A DNA stretch of 64,000 nucleotides from Leptolyngbya sp. PCC 6406 (GTDB lineage: Bacteria > Cyanobacteriota > Cyanobacteriia > Phormidesmidales > Phormidesmidaceae). This document shows positions 49,261-58,595 of this stretch, piece after piece. Each line of letters begins with the position of its first letter. Position 1 is the stretch's first letter. Made by a program: the position numbers and the translations under genes. Below the pieces are notes generated by a model. That model was not told the origin of the DNA and did no database searches. It was given only the letters and a program-made list of their open reading frames with translations. The stretch spans positions 1,477,286-1,541,285 of the forward strand of contig NZ_KI913949.1 in NCBI RefSeq assembly GCF_000332095.2. Direction: 5' to 3'.

Positions 49261-49755
49261 GGGTGTAGCAGGCCCGGTGACGGCTACAGCCCCTTTGAAA
49301 ATGCCCACTAGCTCATTAAAATCGCGCCGATCCAGATCCTCCAACACCGCCTCCATGGGGCCACGTCCCTGAAGATGGGTCAACTGGGCTCCCATCGCCA
49401 TCCGCGAACTGTCATTGACCAAGCGATACCAAAATGCCAACTTCATATTCGCATCTAGGGTGACGTAGGCTTCAGCAAGCCGGGTATCAGCCCCAGACAC
49501 CATATCTCGCAGGGCATCTAGGCGGTCTTCACGACGGACTTGGTAGAGCTGCCGGATAAGTCGCTGTACCACTTGGGAAAAGATGGCAGCGGGAACCGCT
49601 GTGGTAGATGCCTGCTGGAGACGCTTGGCCATCATCCAAAGCATGACGAGGCGAGTATCGGTATCGGCTTGCTGAAAGTGGTCAGCGGCGGGAAGAATGC
49701 GCTGAGCCAGATCGATAGTAGAGGACAAATCGAGGGTTATGTTGGCGACTGGCAT
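49249..49755 (-). CDS. Helical carotenoid protein (OCP N-terminal domain homolog)
   Basis: 168 residues matching the alpha-helical, carotenoid-binding N-terminal domain of the orange carotenoid protein; free-standing versions (HCPs) bind carotenoid and can quench singlet oxygen or act on the phycobilisome. The pattern is seen in TDTRLVMLWMMAKRLQQA (W40), RREDRLDALRDMVSGADT and ANMKLAFWYRLVNDSSRM (W109). No OCP C-terminal domain follows, and no free C-terminal homologue lies nearby. Start at 49755 follows AAGAAAGG. The stop TGA and last two codons come from MITE-like element 1. Confidence 0.85.
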   Translation of the reverse strand: MPVANITLDLSSTIDLAQRILPAADHFQQADTDTRLVMLWMMAKRLQQASTTAVPAAIFSQVVQRLIRQLYQVRREDRLDALRDMVSGADTRLAEAYVTLDANMKLAFWYRLVNDSSRMAMGAQLTHLQGRGPMEAVLEDLDRRDFNELVGIFKGAVAVTGPATPSGV

Positions 49756-50274
49756 AGATAGACCTTTCTTAAATGGTGTTTTCGCAAATAGTGTTTTTGC
49801 AAATGGTGTTTTTGCAAAACCGGGAGTAGAACACAAAAATCCTTTGGTATTTAAGTGGGGCAGTCTACCAAAGGCGGCTTTAATAAAACAGATGATCTAG
49901 GGCGATGCTCCTAATCATCGCCACCATCGCAGTAGCACAGTATCTTCAAAAATGGGGGGAATAAAATGAACCTGTCATAGAAACGCCATTCAAAATACCT
50001 CTGGCAACAGGGTATTCCAGACAACATTTCCAGGCCCTTAGTCGTTCGATCTATCCCCTCAAGGCTATAAAATCAGCCTATTTATATTGATCCCCGTTAA
50101 ATCCTTAAGAAGGGTTTTTCTTAGGGTTTTCTTCGCTTTTGCTTCTCCCCTCCCCAGGCGGAATATAGGGGTACCTCGAAAAAACCAGGTTTTTCTGAAA
50201 GTATTAACGCGATTTCAAGGGTTTCAGCCTCTTGTAATGCACCTGATTGCCATTCATGGGTGCATCTGCTGAGA
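49756..50274. repeat. Leader with three 15-base tandem repeats
   Basis: 519 bases between the carotenoid-protein gene and mreD. Next to the gene are three 15-base units (49773-49787, 49788-49802, 49803-49817), consensus ATGGTGTTTTTGCAA, in its 5' leader. The rest is moderately AT-rich with no supported gene. The promoter of the carotenoid gene should lie in it. Confidence 0.65.
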
Positions 50275-50859
50275 TCAAATGCTGGGGGGCATCGTGTGAC
50301 GCTCCAGGTAAGACCACCAGCGATTGAGGGGATAGTACAGCACCGGAGCCCACAGACTACTGAGAATCGCGGAGCTGAGGGCAATGCGCTGATGTTGCAG
50401 CCAAATTTCCGTCAGCACAGGATAGAGGGAGTCGGGCTGGGTAAAGCGGTGGGCCGTAATCTGGACCGCCATAGCGGTTTGGGCCATGACCACCATGCCA
50501 AAGACAATCAAAGCTACGGAGACAAAGTCTTCCTGGATGAACCGCTGTTTTTGAAGCCGTGCCGTGACGATGCCTACTATCACCAGACTGACTACATGAC
50601 TCGGGTAAGGCCCGGTCATGGCATCCTGTATTAGTCCCAGAACTAAACCCGCGATCGCGCCTTCCCAGGCCGTTCGTTTTACACTCCAAGCCACCACCCA
50701 GATCAGGAGCCAACTGGGACCAACCCCGAGGATTTCCATTCCTGGCGGGCGGATGGGCAGCACCAATAAACAGAGGGCCACGGAACCGATAATGATGAGT
50801 AAATTGAGGCGACGATAGTGGGCCGCCCTAGCGGGGGATACGGGTAGGATGGCGGTCAT
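50275..50859 (-). CDS. mreD: Rod shape-determining protein MreD
   Basis: 194 residues, about five membrane helices (LLIIIGSVALCLLVLPIRPP, WLLIWVVAWSVKRTAWEGAI, LVLGLIQDAMTG). The GLVLGLIQDAMTGPYPSHVV segment is the family signature. It connects the cell-wall elongation machinery in the cytoplasmic membrane. Its start overlaps the mreC stop by four bases, in a mreB-mreC-mreD run. Confidence 0.9.
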   Translation of the reverse strand: MTAILPVSPARAAHYRRLNLLIIIGSVALCLLVLPIRPPGMEILGVGPSWLLIWVVAWSVKRTAWEGAIAGLVLGLIQDAMTGPYPSHVVSLVIVGIVTARLQKQRFIQEDFVSVALIVFGMVVMAQTAMAVQITAHRFTQPDSLYPVLTEIWLQHQRIALSSAILSSLWAPVLYYPLNRWWSYLERHTMPPSI

Positions 50860-51677
50860 GGAACTTCAAAGTCCCCCAAACCATTTTCCTCTGAGTCTTG
50901 GTCAATTGCGGGGAGGGGGAGGGGCTCACCCTCTGTCGGTGCTGCAAAGGGCAGCACCTGTACCCATTCCAAAATATTCAGCGGGGCAGAGAGTTCCACC
51001 GTCACCTCCGGGGCCGGACTCTTGCTGAGATCCAACTCTACGACCCGGCCAATGGGCATGTCTTGGGGAAACAGACGGCTGTAGGCGGAGGTCATAACGA
51101 CATCTCCTACCCGCACATCGGGCATTTTGTCGAAAAACTCCATCACCACCTGTTGCCCGGTCTGACCGCGAATATAGCCTGTAGACCGACTGCGACTGAT
51201 GCGGGCTCCGACGCGGCTCCTAGCATCACTCAATAACAGGACGCGGCTACTGGTGGGATACACCGCCACGACCCGTCCCACCAATCCTCCTGGACCTGTA
51301 ACAATGTAGCCGACTTGGATGCCGTCACGGCTCCCTCGGCTAATGACAATCTGCTGCCACCAATCCCCAGCACTGCGACCAATCACCGCTGCCGGAATAT
51401 CGTTGAGGGGCACTGAGGGCTCGGTTTCCACCATCTGGCGCAGGTTTCGATTCTGCACCTCCAGTTCCACAATGCGCTGCTGAAGCTCCTGGGTGTAGCT
51501 GCTCTCCAGCAAGGCTTGGCGAGAAGGTCCGGGCTGCAACGGACTTGTTACCCAGCGGTAGGTCTCATACACCAGAGCCCCTTGGGTTTGGCGCATTCCC
51601 CAGGCCGTTGCGATCGCAAGCGCGATCAACCCCGTCCTCAGGGCATGTTGATTCCACCATTGTCGCAGTGCAAACAT
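50856..51677 (-). CDS. mreC: Rod shape-determining protein MreC
   Basis: 273 residues: one N-terminal membrane anchor (RTGLIALAIATAWGMRQTQG), a coiled coil (TQELQQRIVELEVQNRNLRQ), and the periplasmic beta domain with VIGRSAGDWWQQIVISRGSR, IVTGPGGLVGRVVAVYPTSS and VVMTSAYSRLFPQDMPIGRV. It links MreB to periplasmic wall enzymes. Middle gene of mreBCD. Confidence 0.95.
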   Translation of the reverse strand: MFALRQWWNQHALRTGLIALAIATAWGMRQTQGALVYETYRWVTSPLQPGPSRQALLESSYTQELQQRIVELEVQNRNLRQMVETEPSVPLNDIPAAVIGRSAGDWWQQIVISRGSRDGIQVGYIVTGPGGLVGRVVAVYPTSSRVLLLSDARSRVGARISRSRSTGYIRGQTGQQVVMEFFDKMPDVRVGDVVMTSAYSRLFPQDMPIGRVVELDLSKSPAPEVTVELSAPLNILEWVQVLPFAAPTEGEPLPLPAIDQDSEENGLGDFEVP

Positions 51678-51696
51678 ACTCTAGTGCTCTGCTGGC

Positions 51697-52737
51697 CTAC
51701 ATATTGGAGCTGCCGCTGAAAACCCGACCCATTTGGCTAAAGTTCTCGATCACCCGCCCTGTGCCCAGCACAACGCAGCTTAGGGGATCCGCCGCCACAT
51801 GCACCACAATGCCAGTCTCATGGCTGAGTAGGGTATCTAGGCCATGGAGTAAGGCTCCGCCCCCCGCCAGCATAATGCCGCGATCGATGATGTCCGCCGC
51901 CAGTTCTGGGGGTGTCCGTTCTAGGGTACGTTTCACCGCTTCCACAATCACCGAGAGCGGTTCAGCCATGCTCTCGCGGATTTCTCCGGCCTTGACCGTC
52001 ACTGTACGGGGCAAGCCCGACAGCAGGTGCAGCCCCCGCACATCCATCATGGTTTCGCCATCATCGGCACTGGGGTAGGCAGAGCCAATCTTGATCTTGA
52101 TTTCCTCGGAGGTGCGCTCCCCGATGACCAGGTTGTGAACCTTCTTCATGTACTGGGAGATGGCCTCGCTCATCTCATCCCCGGCGACCCGCACCGACTC
52201 GCTCAGCACAGTGCCCTGCAAACTCAGCACAGCAACCTCAGTAGTGCCACCGCCGATGTCAATCACCATGTTGCCGGTGGGTTCCGCCACGGGTAAACCC
52301 GCCCCAATGGCAGCAGCTACAGGTTCATCGATCAGGTACACGGTGCGGGCTCCCGCCTGTTGGGCAGCATCCATCACCGCCCGCCGCTCAACCCCGGTTA
52401 CACCGCTGGGAATACCAATGACGATTCGGGGGGAGACCAGAGTCCGTCCGTCATGAACTTGGCGAATAAAATGCTTCAGCATTAGCTCAGCGGTGTCAAA
52501 GTCCGCAATTACGCCGTCCCTCAGGGGGCGTAGTGCGATCACGTTGCCGGGGGTACGCCCCAGCATCCGCTTGGCTTCTTCCCCGACCGCTAGGGGCTTT
52601 TTGTGGACTTGCTCAATGGCGACGACAGAGGGTTCTTGCAGCACTACCCCCTTGCCGGAGACATAGACAAGGGTGTTGGCGGTACCGAGGTCGATACCCA
52701 TATCCCGAGATAAGGAAAAGCGATCAAAAAAACCCAC
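51697..52737 (-). CDS. mreB: Rod shape-determining protein MreB
   Basis: Actin-like filament protein directing elongation of the cell wall. ATP-binding motifs are [20 protein letters not shown] (phosphate 1), [18 protein letters not shown] (phosphate 2) and [18 protein letters not shown] (adenosine). I prefer GTG 52737 ([18 protein letters not shown]), giving 346 residues, as usual; an ATG at 52755 adds six residues. Together with mreC and mreD it suggests rod-shaped or filament cells. Confidence 0.96.
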   Translation of the reverse strand: MGFFDRFSLSRDMGIDLGTANTLVYVSGKGVVLQEPSVVAIEQVHKKPLAVGEEAKRMLGRTPGNVIALRPLRDGVIADFDTAELMLKHFIRQVHDGRTLVSPRIVIGIPSGVTGVERRAVMDAAQQAGARTVYLIDEPVAAAIGAGLPVAEPTGNMVIDIGGGTTEVAVLSLQGTVLSESVRVAGDEMSEAISQYMKKVHNLVIGERTSEEIKIKIGSAYPSADDGETMMDVRGLHLLSGLPRTVTVKAGEIRESMAEPLSVIVEAVKRTLERTPPELAADIIDRGIMLAGGGALLHGLDTLLSHETGIVVHVAADPLSCVVLGTGRVIENFSQMGRVFSGSSNM

Positions 52738-53232
52738 GAGTCTATACGCCCCCAAAACCTGTGAAGTGTAGTAACAGCGAAATTGCCAATTGGTCTGCGC
52801 TAAAGCGTAAATTATCGACTTTATATCAACGGGCTAGACCTTGGAGTCACCCTAGCATCGAAACAGAGCAACTGTTGGAGGAATGATGGCTAGAAATTGC
52901 GCCGTTCAATCGAAGTGGATTCTATTACGTTTCGTATCGGTTCGTCTAGCGATACGTTCTGGGGCCAGATCCAATTTCTTTCTCCTAGGAAAATCCGTTG
53001 AGCTAGGGGTTGGGGACAATCAAAACCAGATTCCTGCTTATGGGGCGGTTACAGCCCCTAGCTTGATGCAGTAGGGCGGGGGTGGTCATGCCTACCCCGC
53101 AAGGGTTTCCTCGTTAATTGTCCACACGCCCTAGCTCCATCAAAAATCTATGACTGATTTTTCGACAAGGCCCACGCCTGTCAGGATAGTATTCCATAGA
53201 AGCGGAGCAGTGATCAGGAGTCATTTTCTTCC
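52738..53232. other. Divergent region between mreB and ssb
   Basis: 495 bases holding the promoters for mreB (leftward) and ssb (rightward) and a MITE-like element 1 copy at 53003-53134. CAGGAG about 12 bases before the ssb ATG is its ribosome binding site. Nothing else is clear. Confidence 0.5.
53003..53134. mobile_element. MITE-like element 1, copy 3
   Basis: 132 bases with CTAGGGGTTGGGGACAAT at the left and ATTGTCCACACGCCCTAG at the right. About 90% like the reverse complement of 27042-27174 by eye. Confidence 0.8.
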
Positions 53233-53601
53233 ATGAGCATTAATACAGTGACCCTGGTGGGTCGAGCCGGTCAGGATCCCGATGTACGCTACTTCGAGTC
53301 AGGAAGTGTGGTGTGCAAGTTTTCTCTAGCGGTGGATCGCCGCAGCCGCAATAATGATCAACCGGATTGGTTCACCTTGGAGATGTGGGGGCGCACCGCC
53401 GAAGTGGCGGCTAATTATGTGCGTAAGGGCAAATTGATAGGGGTGACAGGGTCTCTTAAGCTAGATAGTTGGACCGATAGGGCCACGGGGGCGCAACGGT
53501 CTACTCCAGTGATTCGGGTGGATCGCTTGGAACTCCTGGGCTCGAAGCGGGACAGTGAAGGGGATGCACCGAGTTACTCGACTGCCGACGATGAGTTTTA
53601 G
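53233..53601 (+). CDS. ssb: Single-stranded DNA-binding protein
   Basis: 122 residues with one OB fold: SINTVTLVGRAGQDPDVRYF, CKFSLAVDRRSRNNDQPDWF and MWGRTAEVAANYVRKGKLIG. It protects single-stranded DNA in replication and repair. The acidic tail ends DDEF instead of the usual DDDIPF, and the linker is only about 15 residues long, so this may be a secondary or shortened SSB. It converges on sppA. Confidence 0.95.
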   Translation: MSINTVTLVGRAGQDPDVRYFESGSVVCKFSLAVDRRSRNNDQPDWFTLEMWGRTAEVAANYVRKGKLIGVTGSLKLDSWTDRATGAQRSTPVIRVDRLELLGSKRDSEGDAPSYSTADDEF

Positions 53602-53622
53602 GGGGTTCCCAGACATTCAGGG

Positions 53623-55431
53623 CTATTCAATTTCGGTATTGAAGGGCAGGCGGGTGTAGATTCCGTGGGGATCGGAGAGGGACTCTAGCAGGGTCCACTG
53701 GGCCTGGGCGCGCTGGAGTTCCATGAGAACGGGGTGGGTTCTTTGACCCTGAAGGCGACTGACCACGTTGCCAAAGAGACGCTCGAAGATTTCGTCGCTG
53801 AGGGTCCGGGGCTGGGGATATTCTTGGACCCGCCAAGTGTCTAGCTCCGCCGCCTCTGCTGCTGCCGCGATCGCAGCTTCTATCCCGCCGATTTCGTCTA
53901 CCAAACCTGCTTGAAGGGCATCATTACCAGCCCAGACCCTGCCCTGGGCTACAGACTCCACGCGGGCCTTGGTGAGATCCCGCCCCTCTGCCACCAGCGT
54001 GACAAAGCGATCGTAGAGTTGGGTTACCACCGCCTGTTGCAGGGCGAGTTCCTCAGGGCTCTGGGGACGGGCGATAGTGCCCATGTCAGCAAAGCGGGCC
54101 GTTTTAACCACATCCCAGGTAATGCCATTGCGGTTGGCCAACTCTTGAAGATTCAAGATCAGGCCAAAGACGCCAATGGAGCCAGTGATGGTGTTGGGAG
54201 CGGCATAGATACGCTCCCCCGCTGCTGCCATCATGTAGCCGCCTGACGCGGCCAGATTGCCCATAGACACGATCACGGGCTTCTCTGCTTGGAGTCGTTT
54301 AACTGCATCGGTAATGATCTCGGAGGCAGTAGCGCTGCCCCCTGGGCTATTGATTCGCAAGACTACGGCCTTGATATCGTCATCCAGACGCAAATCTCGG
54401 AGGCTGCGAGATAAGCTATCGGAGCCGATCACCCCCATTCCCCCCTCACCCAAAATAATTTCCCCCTCAGCATAGAGAACGGCTACCACGTCGCGGGAGC
54501 GGCCATGGTCTGAGGAGACAGTATGGCTGTAGGACACCAGATCAATGGCGGGAATATCTTCCCCTAGGTCGGCATCGCTTTCAGTGAGGGCTTGGAGATC
54601 CGTCAGCACATCCTCGTAGTAGGCCACTCGGTCTACTAGCTTGGCGGTTTCCGCCTCCGTCGCCATCAAAATGCCCCCCGCATCGGCAAGCTGCTGGAGA
54701 TCCGTGGGGGTAGAGTCCCGACTTTCCGCTACCACCGTCAAAAATTCCTGCCAGAGGCTGGCTAGTAGAGCCTCTGTCTGTGCCCGATCTTCAGGGCTAT
54801 TGTCGCTGCGGGTGAAGGGCTCGACTGCGGATTTGTAGCGTCCTGCCTGGAGCACCTGGACCCCCACCCCATATTTTTCCAATGCTCCGGCGAGGAACTG
54901 GGTTTCTGCCTGAAAGCCATTGAGTTCCAAAATGCCGGTGGTATCCAGCACCAGGGTATCCGCTAGGGAGGTGATGTAATAGTCGCGCTCAGACCAGCCC
55001 ACCTCGTAGGCCACAATGGGTTTGCCAGACTCTTGGAAGTCAGTGAGGGCCTGCCGTAGCTCCCAGAGGGTTGCAAACCCCGAGTCCGAGTTGCCGTAGA
55101 TAAACAGGCCGGAGATGTCGTCATCCGTTGCAGCCTGCTGAATCGCGTTCAGGGCTTGGTAAACAGAGATGGATTGGGTGGTGGTGCCAGCAAGGGTGTC
55201 TCCAAACACGATTCCCGCGCCAGAGGGGGGAATCGAGTCGCGGATATCCGTGGCCAGATCCAGCACTAGCATGGAGTTGGGCTCCAGGGTGGTTTCCGTT
55301 TCGCGACTGGTGGAGGCGATGATCAGAAACAGTAGGCTACCGGCCCCGATGCCCACTAGGGCTGTAAAGGTGACGAGGCCCACTAGGGTGCCGAGGGCGC
55401 TAGCCGCCATCCATTTGAAAAATTCACGCAT
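53623..55431 (-). CDS. sppA: Signal peptide peptidase SppA, 67-kDa type
   Basis: 602 residues, membrane-anchored serine peptidase with the double SppA domain. An N-terminal hydrophobic segment (LVGLVTFTALVGIGAGSLLF) precedes the N-terminal repeat carrying the catalytic lysine (LQAGRYKSAVEPFTR). The C-terminal repeat has VLRINSPGGSATASEIITDA and the nucleophilic serine in VSMGNLAASGGYMMAAAGER. It degrades cleaved signal peptides; the Synechocystis homologue affects phycobilisome changes in high light. The ATG at 55431 is preferred to TTG 55443. Confidence 0.93.
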   Translation of the reverse strand: MREFFKWMAASALGTLVGLVTFTALVGIGAGSLLFLIIASTSRETETTLEPNSMLVLDLATDIRDSIPPSGAGIVFGDTLAGTTTQSISVYQALNAIQQAATDDDISGLFIYGNSDSGFATLWELRQALTDFQESGKPIVAYEVGWSERDYYITSLADTLVLDTTGILELNGFQAETQFLAGALEKYGVGVQVLQAGRYKSAVEPFTRSDNSPEDRAQTEALLASLWQEFLTVVAESRDSTPTDLQQLADAGGILMATEAETAKLVDRVAYYEDVLTDLQALTESDADLGEDIPAIDLVSYSHTVSSDHGRSRDVVAVLYAEGEIILGEGGMGVIGSDSLSRSLRDLRLDDDIKAVVLRINSPGGSATASEIITDAVKRLQAEKPVIVSMGNLAASGGYMMAAAGERIYAAPNTITGSIGVFGLILNLQELANRNGITWDVVKTARFADMGTIARPQSPEELALQQAVVTQLYDRFVTLVAEGRDLTKARVESVAQGRVWAGNDALQAGLVDEIGGIEAAIAAAAEAAELDTWRVQEYPQPRTLSDEIFERLFGNVVSRLQGQRTHPVLMELQRAQAQWTLLESLSDPHGIYTRLPFNTEIE

Positions 55432-55467
55432 GGAACCGTTCAACCGAAAAGGGAGTCAAGAATGCCT

Positions 55468-56544
55468 CTATGGTAGTCGCTGAAGGGTTGGAGCCGCCTG
55501 TAATTCCGACAGGGTCGCCTGTCCGGTGCAAAACAACGCGGTGATCAGTTCCTCTCGCAGCAGCGAGACTAGGGTTTCTAAGGCGTCGGTGGACTCATCG
55601 GCAGCCCGGAGAAAGGGATAGGCCAGCCCTACGAGGTCTGCCCCTAGGGCGATGGCCTTGGCTACATCTAGCCCGGTGCGGATGCCACCAGAGGCGATCA
55701 GGGGCAGGGTGGGGGCGATCGCCCGCACAGCGGTAATGCAATCGGCGGTGGGCAATCCCCAATCGGCAAAGGTTTGACCCAGACGACGTTGGCGCAGATC
55801 CCGCGCTCGCTCTCCTTCCACCTTGGCCCAGGAGGTGCCCCCAGCTCCGGCTACATCGATGGCCTGTACCCCCGCATTGATCAGGTGCTGAGCCATGGGG
55901 GCGGAGATGCCATTGCCGACCTCCTTCACAATGACGGGGACCGACATGCGATCGCAGAGGGCTTCAATCTTGCCTAAAAGCCCCTTGAAGTTAGTATCAC
56001 CCTGGGTTTGCACACTTTCCTGCAAGGGATTCAGATGCAGGATCAGGGCATCGGCAGCCAAACCCTCCACAGCCCGCTGACACTGGTCGAGGCCATAGCC
56101 GTAGTTGAGCTGGACCGCCCCCAAATTGGCAAATAGGAGGCAGTCGGGGGCCTCGTCTCGAATGGCAAAGGTCTTCATCAGGGGGGTATTTTCCACCGCC
56201 ACCCGCTGAGACCCAACTCCCATGGCGAGGCGGTGGCGCTGGGCCACTTGGGCAAGGCGACGATTGATAGTATGGGCCTGATCGGTGCCCCCAGTCATAG
56301 AAGAGATCAGCAGGGGAGATCCCAGCCGCTTGCCGAGGAAGGACGTTTCCAGGCTGATCTCGGCCCGATTCAGTTCCGGTAGGCAGCAGTGGGTAAAACG
56401 ATACCGCTCTAACCCCGTTGTCACCTGACGACACTGGACATCTTCCTCTAGGCACACCCGCAGATGATCGGCCTTACGGGTTTGGGTTTCGATGCCAGGG
56501 GCAAATGCCCCGTTAGACCCTTTAGAAAATGAGTTAACCGTCAT
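55468..56544 (-). CDS. fni: Type 2 isopentenyl-diphosphate delta-isomerase
   Basis: FMN enzyme interconverting isopentenyl and dimethylallyl diphosphate for isoprenoids, including carotenoids and chlorophyll phytol. FMN-binding and catalytic parts are [51 protein letters not shown], the [14 protein letters not shown] loop and [20 protein letters not shown]. 358 residues fits. Same strand as sppA (24 bases between) and may share a transcript. Confidence 0.95.
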   Translation of the reverse strand: MTVNSFSKGSNGAFAPGIETQTRKADHLRVCLEEDVQCRQVTTGLERYRFTHCCLPELNRAEISLETSFLGKRLGSPLLISSMTGGTDQAHTINRRLAQVAQRHRLAMGVGSQRVAVENTPLMKTFAIRDEAPDCLLFANLGAVQLNYGYGLDQCQRAVEGLAADALILHLNPLQESVQTQGDTNFKGLLGKIEALCDRMSVPVIVKEVGNGISAPMAQHLINAGVQAIDVAGAGGTSWAKVEGERARDLRQRRLGQTFADWGLPTADCITAVRAIAPTLPLIASGGIRTGLDVAKAIALGADLVGLAYPFLRAADESTDALETLVSLLREELITALFCTGQATLSELQAAPTLQRLP

Positions 56545-56664
56545 GCCCAGCCCCTCAATCCGTCACGGTGACAGGATTAGTGTCCCATGGCGCAGATCCC
56601 AAGGACCACTCTTTTACCTGCACGACCTCTTGAGGGGAAATTTCTGATTCTATTAACCGTCAGC

Positions 56665-57474
56665 TTACAGCCGTGCTTCAATCACCAACCCCGCATTGCG
56701 CAGGGGCGGCAACTGGCTGAACCAAGGCACCCATCGAAAAATACCGATGCGATCGCGGTAGCGGCAGTTTTCTTGCAGCAGCGATCGCACCTCCATCAGT
56801 CGTAGCCCCATTGCTACTACATCGGCTTCGTTTTTGACAAACCACTTCAGAGGGGCTCCTAGCCTCGCCAACTGCTTAGATCCTTGGCCATGGGTTACCC
56901 CGCCCACAGCATCAAAGGCTAGGGTCGCACCAGGAAAACGCTGCTTGAGGTGAGCAATCAATGCCTGCACTTGAGCCTTTTCAAAATACATCAGCAACCC
57001 CTCAGCAATAATCAGCCGTGATGCGGGTAGACCATCGGGCACAGTATCCATCCAGCTAGGGTCAAGGGCCGAGGCACTGACAAAACGGTGGCGATCACTC
57101 TCGTGGTCAAAATAGCGGCGTAGCTCCGTCACCTCGGGCAGATCTAGCTCGATCCAACGGTGGCAACTCTGCCCCACCCGGTAGTAGCGAGTCGATAGCC
57201 CCGCCCCCAGTTCCACCACCGTGGCATCGGTGTAGGTGCCCAGATGTCGCTGCACAATTTGATCAAATAGATAGGCTCGCACCGCCCAAGTGAGCTGGGC
57301 AATGGGGTTGTACATCGAGTCTAAAGCCTCATCCCACTGTAGAGTAGGCCACCATTCTGCGATCGTGGGATCACGAAATAGACCATCGTCTCGTTGGTGC
57401 TCTTCAACCCGAGCCCGAGTGGTCATCAGCATCGTGCGGGGTACGCCGGAGAGGGGGAGGTTGGTGGAGGGCAT
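56665..57474 (-). CDS. LCMT-type SAM-dependent O-methyltransferase
   Basis: 269 residues of the leucine-carboxymethyltransferase-like family. SAM motif I is VVELGAGLSTRYYRVGQSC, then RWIELDLPEVTELRR and LIIAEGLLMYFEKAQVQALI (motif equivalent to AEGvLmYL). In bacteria members methylate small acids or polyketides; the substrate here is unknown. It sits between fni and a repeat-filled spacer downstream of the antenna genes, with no clear link to either. Confidence 0.85.
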   Translation of the reverse strand: MPSTNLPLSGVPRTMLMTTRARVEEHQRDDGLFRDPTIAEWWPTLQWDEALDSMYNPIAQLTWAVRAYLFDQIVQRHLGTYTDATVVELGAGLSTRYYRVGQSCHRWIELDLPEVTELRRYFDHESDRHRFVSASALDPSWMDTVPDGLPASRLIIAEGLLMYFEKAQVQALIAHLKQRFPGATLAFDAVGGVTHGQGSKQLARLGAPLKWFVKNEADVVAMGLRLMEVRSLLQENCRYRDRIGIFRWVPWFSQLPPLRNAGLVIEARL

Positions 57475-57784
57475 GGGAGGGGTATCGGGTTTTGGGTACT
57501 CGGGAATGGATGAGTTTTGAGTTCTTAGTTTTGAGTTTTGAGTTCTTAGTTTTGAGTTTTGAGTTCTTAGTTTTGAGTTTTGAGTTCTTAGTTTTGAATG
57601 GGTTGTTCAACTTAAAATTCACAACTCAAAATTTGAAACCTCATTATATCAAGTCTGTTTAATTAGCCACAAAAATCTATTGGTTGCTTAGTAGGGGCGA
57701 ACCGCTGTTCGCCCTGTTCAAAATTGTGGGCAATTAGCCGAAAACGATATTAATTCTGATGTTCTGGGATCCAGCACCTAACAC
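57475..57784. repeat. Spacer downstream of cpcL with four 21-base tandem repeats
   Basis: 310 bases. Four perfect copies of GTTTTGAGTTCTTAGTTTTGA occupy 57514-57597. Nearer to cpcL is a perfect hairpin, GGGCGAAC-CGCT-GTTCGCCC (57695-57714), which might slow transcripts leaving the antenna operon but lacks a T-run on either strand. No gene is supported. Confidence 0.75.
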
Positions 57785-58498
57785 CTATTTCGGCGCTGCT
57801 ACAACAATCAGCGTGGCCAGCAGTACAGCGACCGAGGTGGCAGGCACCAGAAAGATGACGCGGCGATAGACTACGGCGCTGCGATCGACGATGTCGGGGA
57901 TGGGCGATCGCAGTTGTCCAGAGCGCAGCAATTGATCAAGGTGGTGACTGTCGTAGCGGGCCATGCGCGCAAAGGGCAACTCTCCCTGAGCCCGCTGAGG
58001 CAGAATGCGGCGACGTTGGTGGGGCACGCAGGCATCGCCAAAATGATTTAGGTATTCTTCGCTGTCGAGCAGAGCATTCACAAATCCGGCCAATCCTTTC
58101 GTCGCTAGCACAATTGACCAGGCTAGAGGCTCTCGCTGGTTATAGATAGACCGCCCCAGTACCCGCTGAATGCACAGCTCGGCAAAACGATAGTTGCTGT
58201 TGGTGTCAAATACCAGCCGCCGAAACGAGTCCGACAGCAGCAGACCGCGAATAAAATCGCGCACCGTCAGTTGGCCATTACACAACTGTGACTCCAGCGC
58301 CACTTGGCGATGGGCTGCAATCATCTGCTGTTCGTTGAAAATCTGTCGATAGGCCGCTCGGATGAGGTCATCCATCTCGACACTATCTAGCGCATTATCC
58401 AAGGAAAACACCCTTGGTTGCTCATCCCCAGGGATTTCAAAGTTCTGAACCCGCTGGTTTTGGCTGGAGGGGGAGTAGGAGAGGAGAGGGAGGGTCAT
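57785..58498 (-). CDS. cpcL: CpcL-type phycobilisome linker with membrane anchor
   Basis: 237 residues. Residues 1-185 are the phycobilisome linker (PBS_linker_poly) domain: the CpcG-like N-terminus LPLLSYSPSSQNQRVQNFEI followed by PGDEQPRVFSLD, then IRAAYRQIFNEQQMIAAHRQ, LTVRDFIRGLLLSDSFRR and LVLGRS-type segment IQRVLGRSIYN. Instead of a core-binding tail, the C-terminus ends in one hydrophobic helix (IFLVPATSVAVLLATLIVVA, about 214-233). That is the CpcL (CpcG2) form, which attaches rod-only phycobilisomes to PSI. No phycocyanin genes adjoin it; it follows the PsaL-fusion gene by 97 bases. Confidence 0.9.
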   Translation of the reverse strand: MTLPLLSYSPSSQNQRVQNFEIPGDEQPRVFSLDNALDSVEMDDLIRAAYRQIFNEQQMIAAHRQVALESQLCNGQLTVRDFIRGLLLSDSFRRLVFDTNSNYRFAELCIQRVLGRSIYNQREPLAWSIVLATKGLAGFVNALLDSEEYLNHFGDACVPHQRRRILPQRAQGELPFARMARYDSHHLDQLLRSGQLRSPIPDIVDRSAVVYRRVIFLVPATSVAVLLATLIVVAAPK

Positions 58499-58595
58499 TT
58501 TGGGTGAATGGGTGAATGGGTGAGAGAGGTGGGTTTTGACTTCTTAGCTTTGAGTTTTGAATTGATAACTAAAAAATCCAAAACTCAAAACTTAC

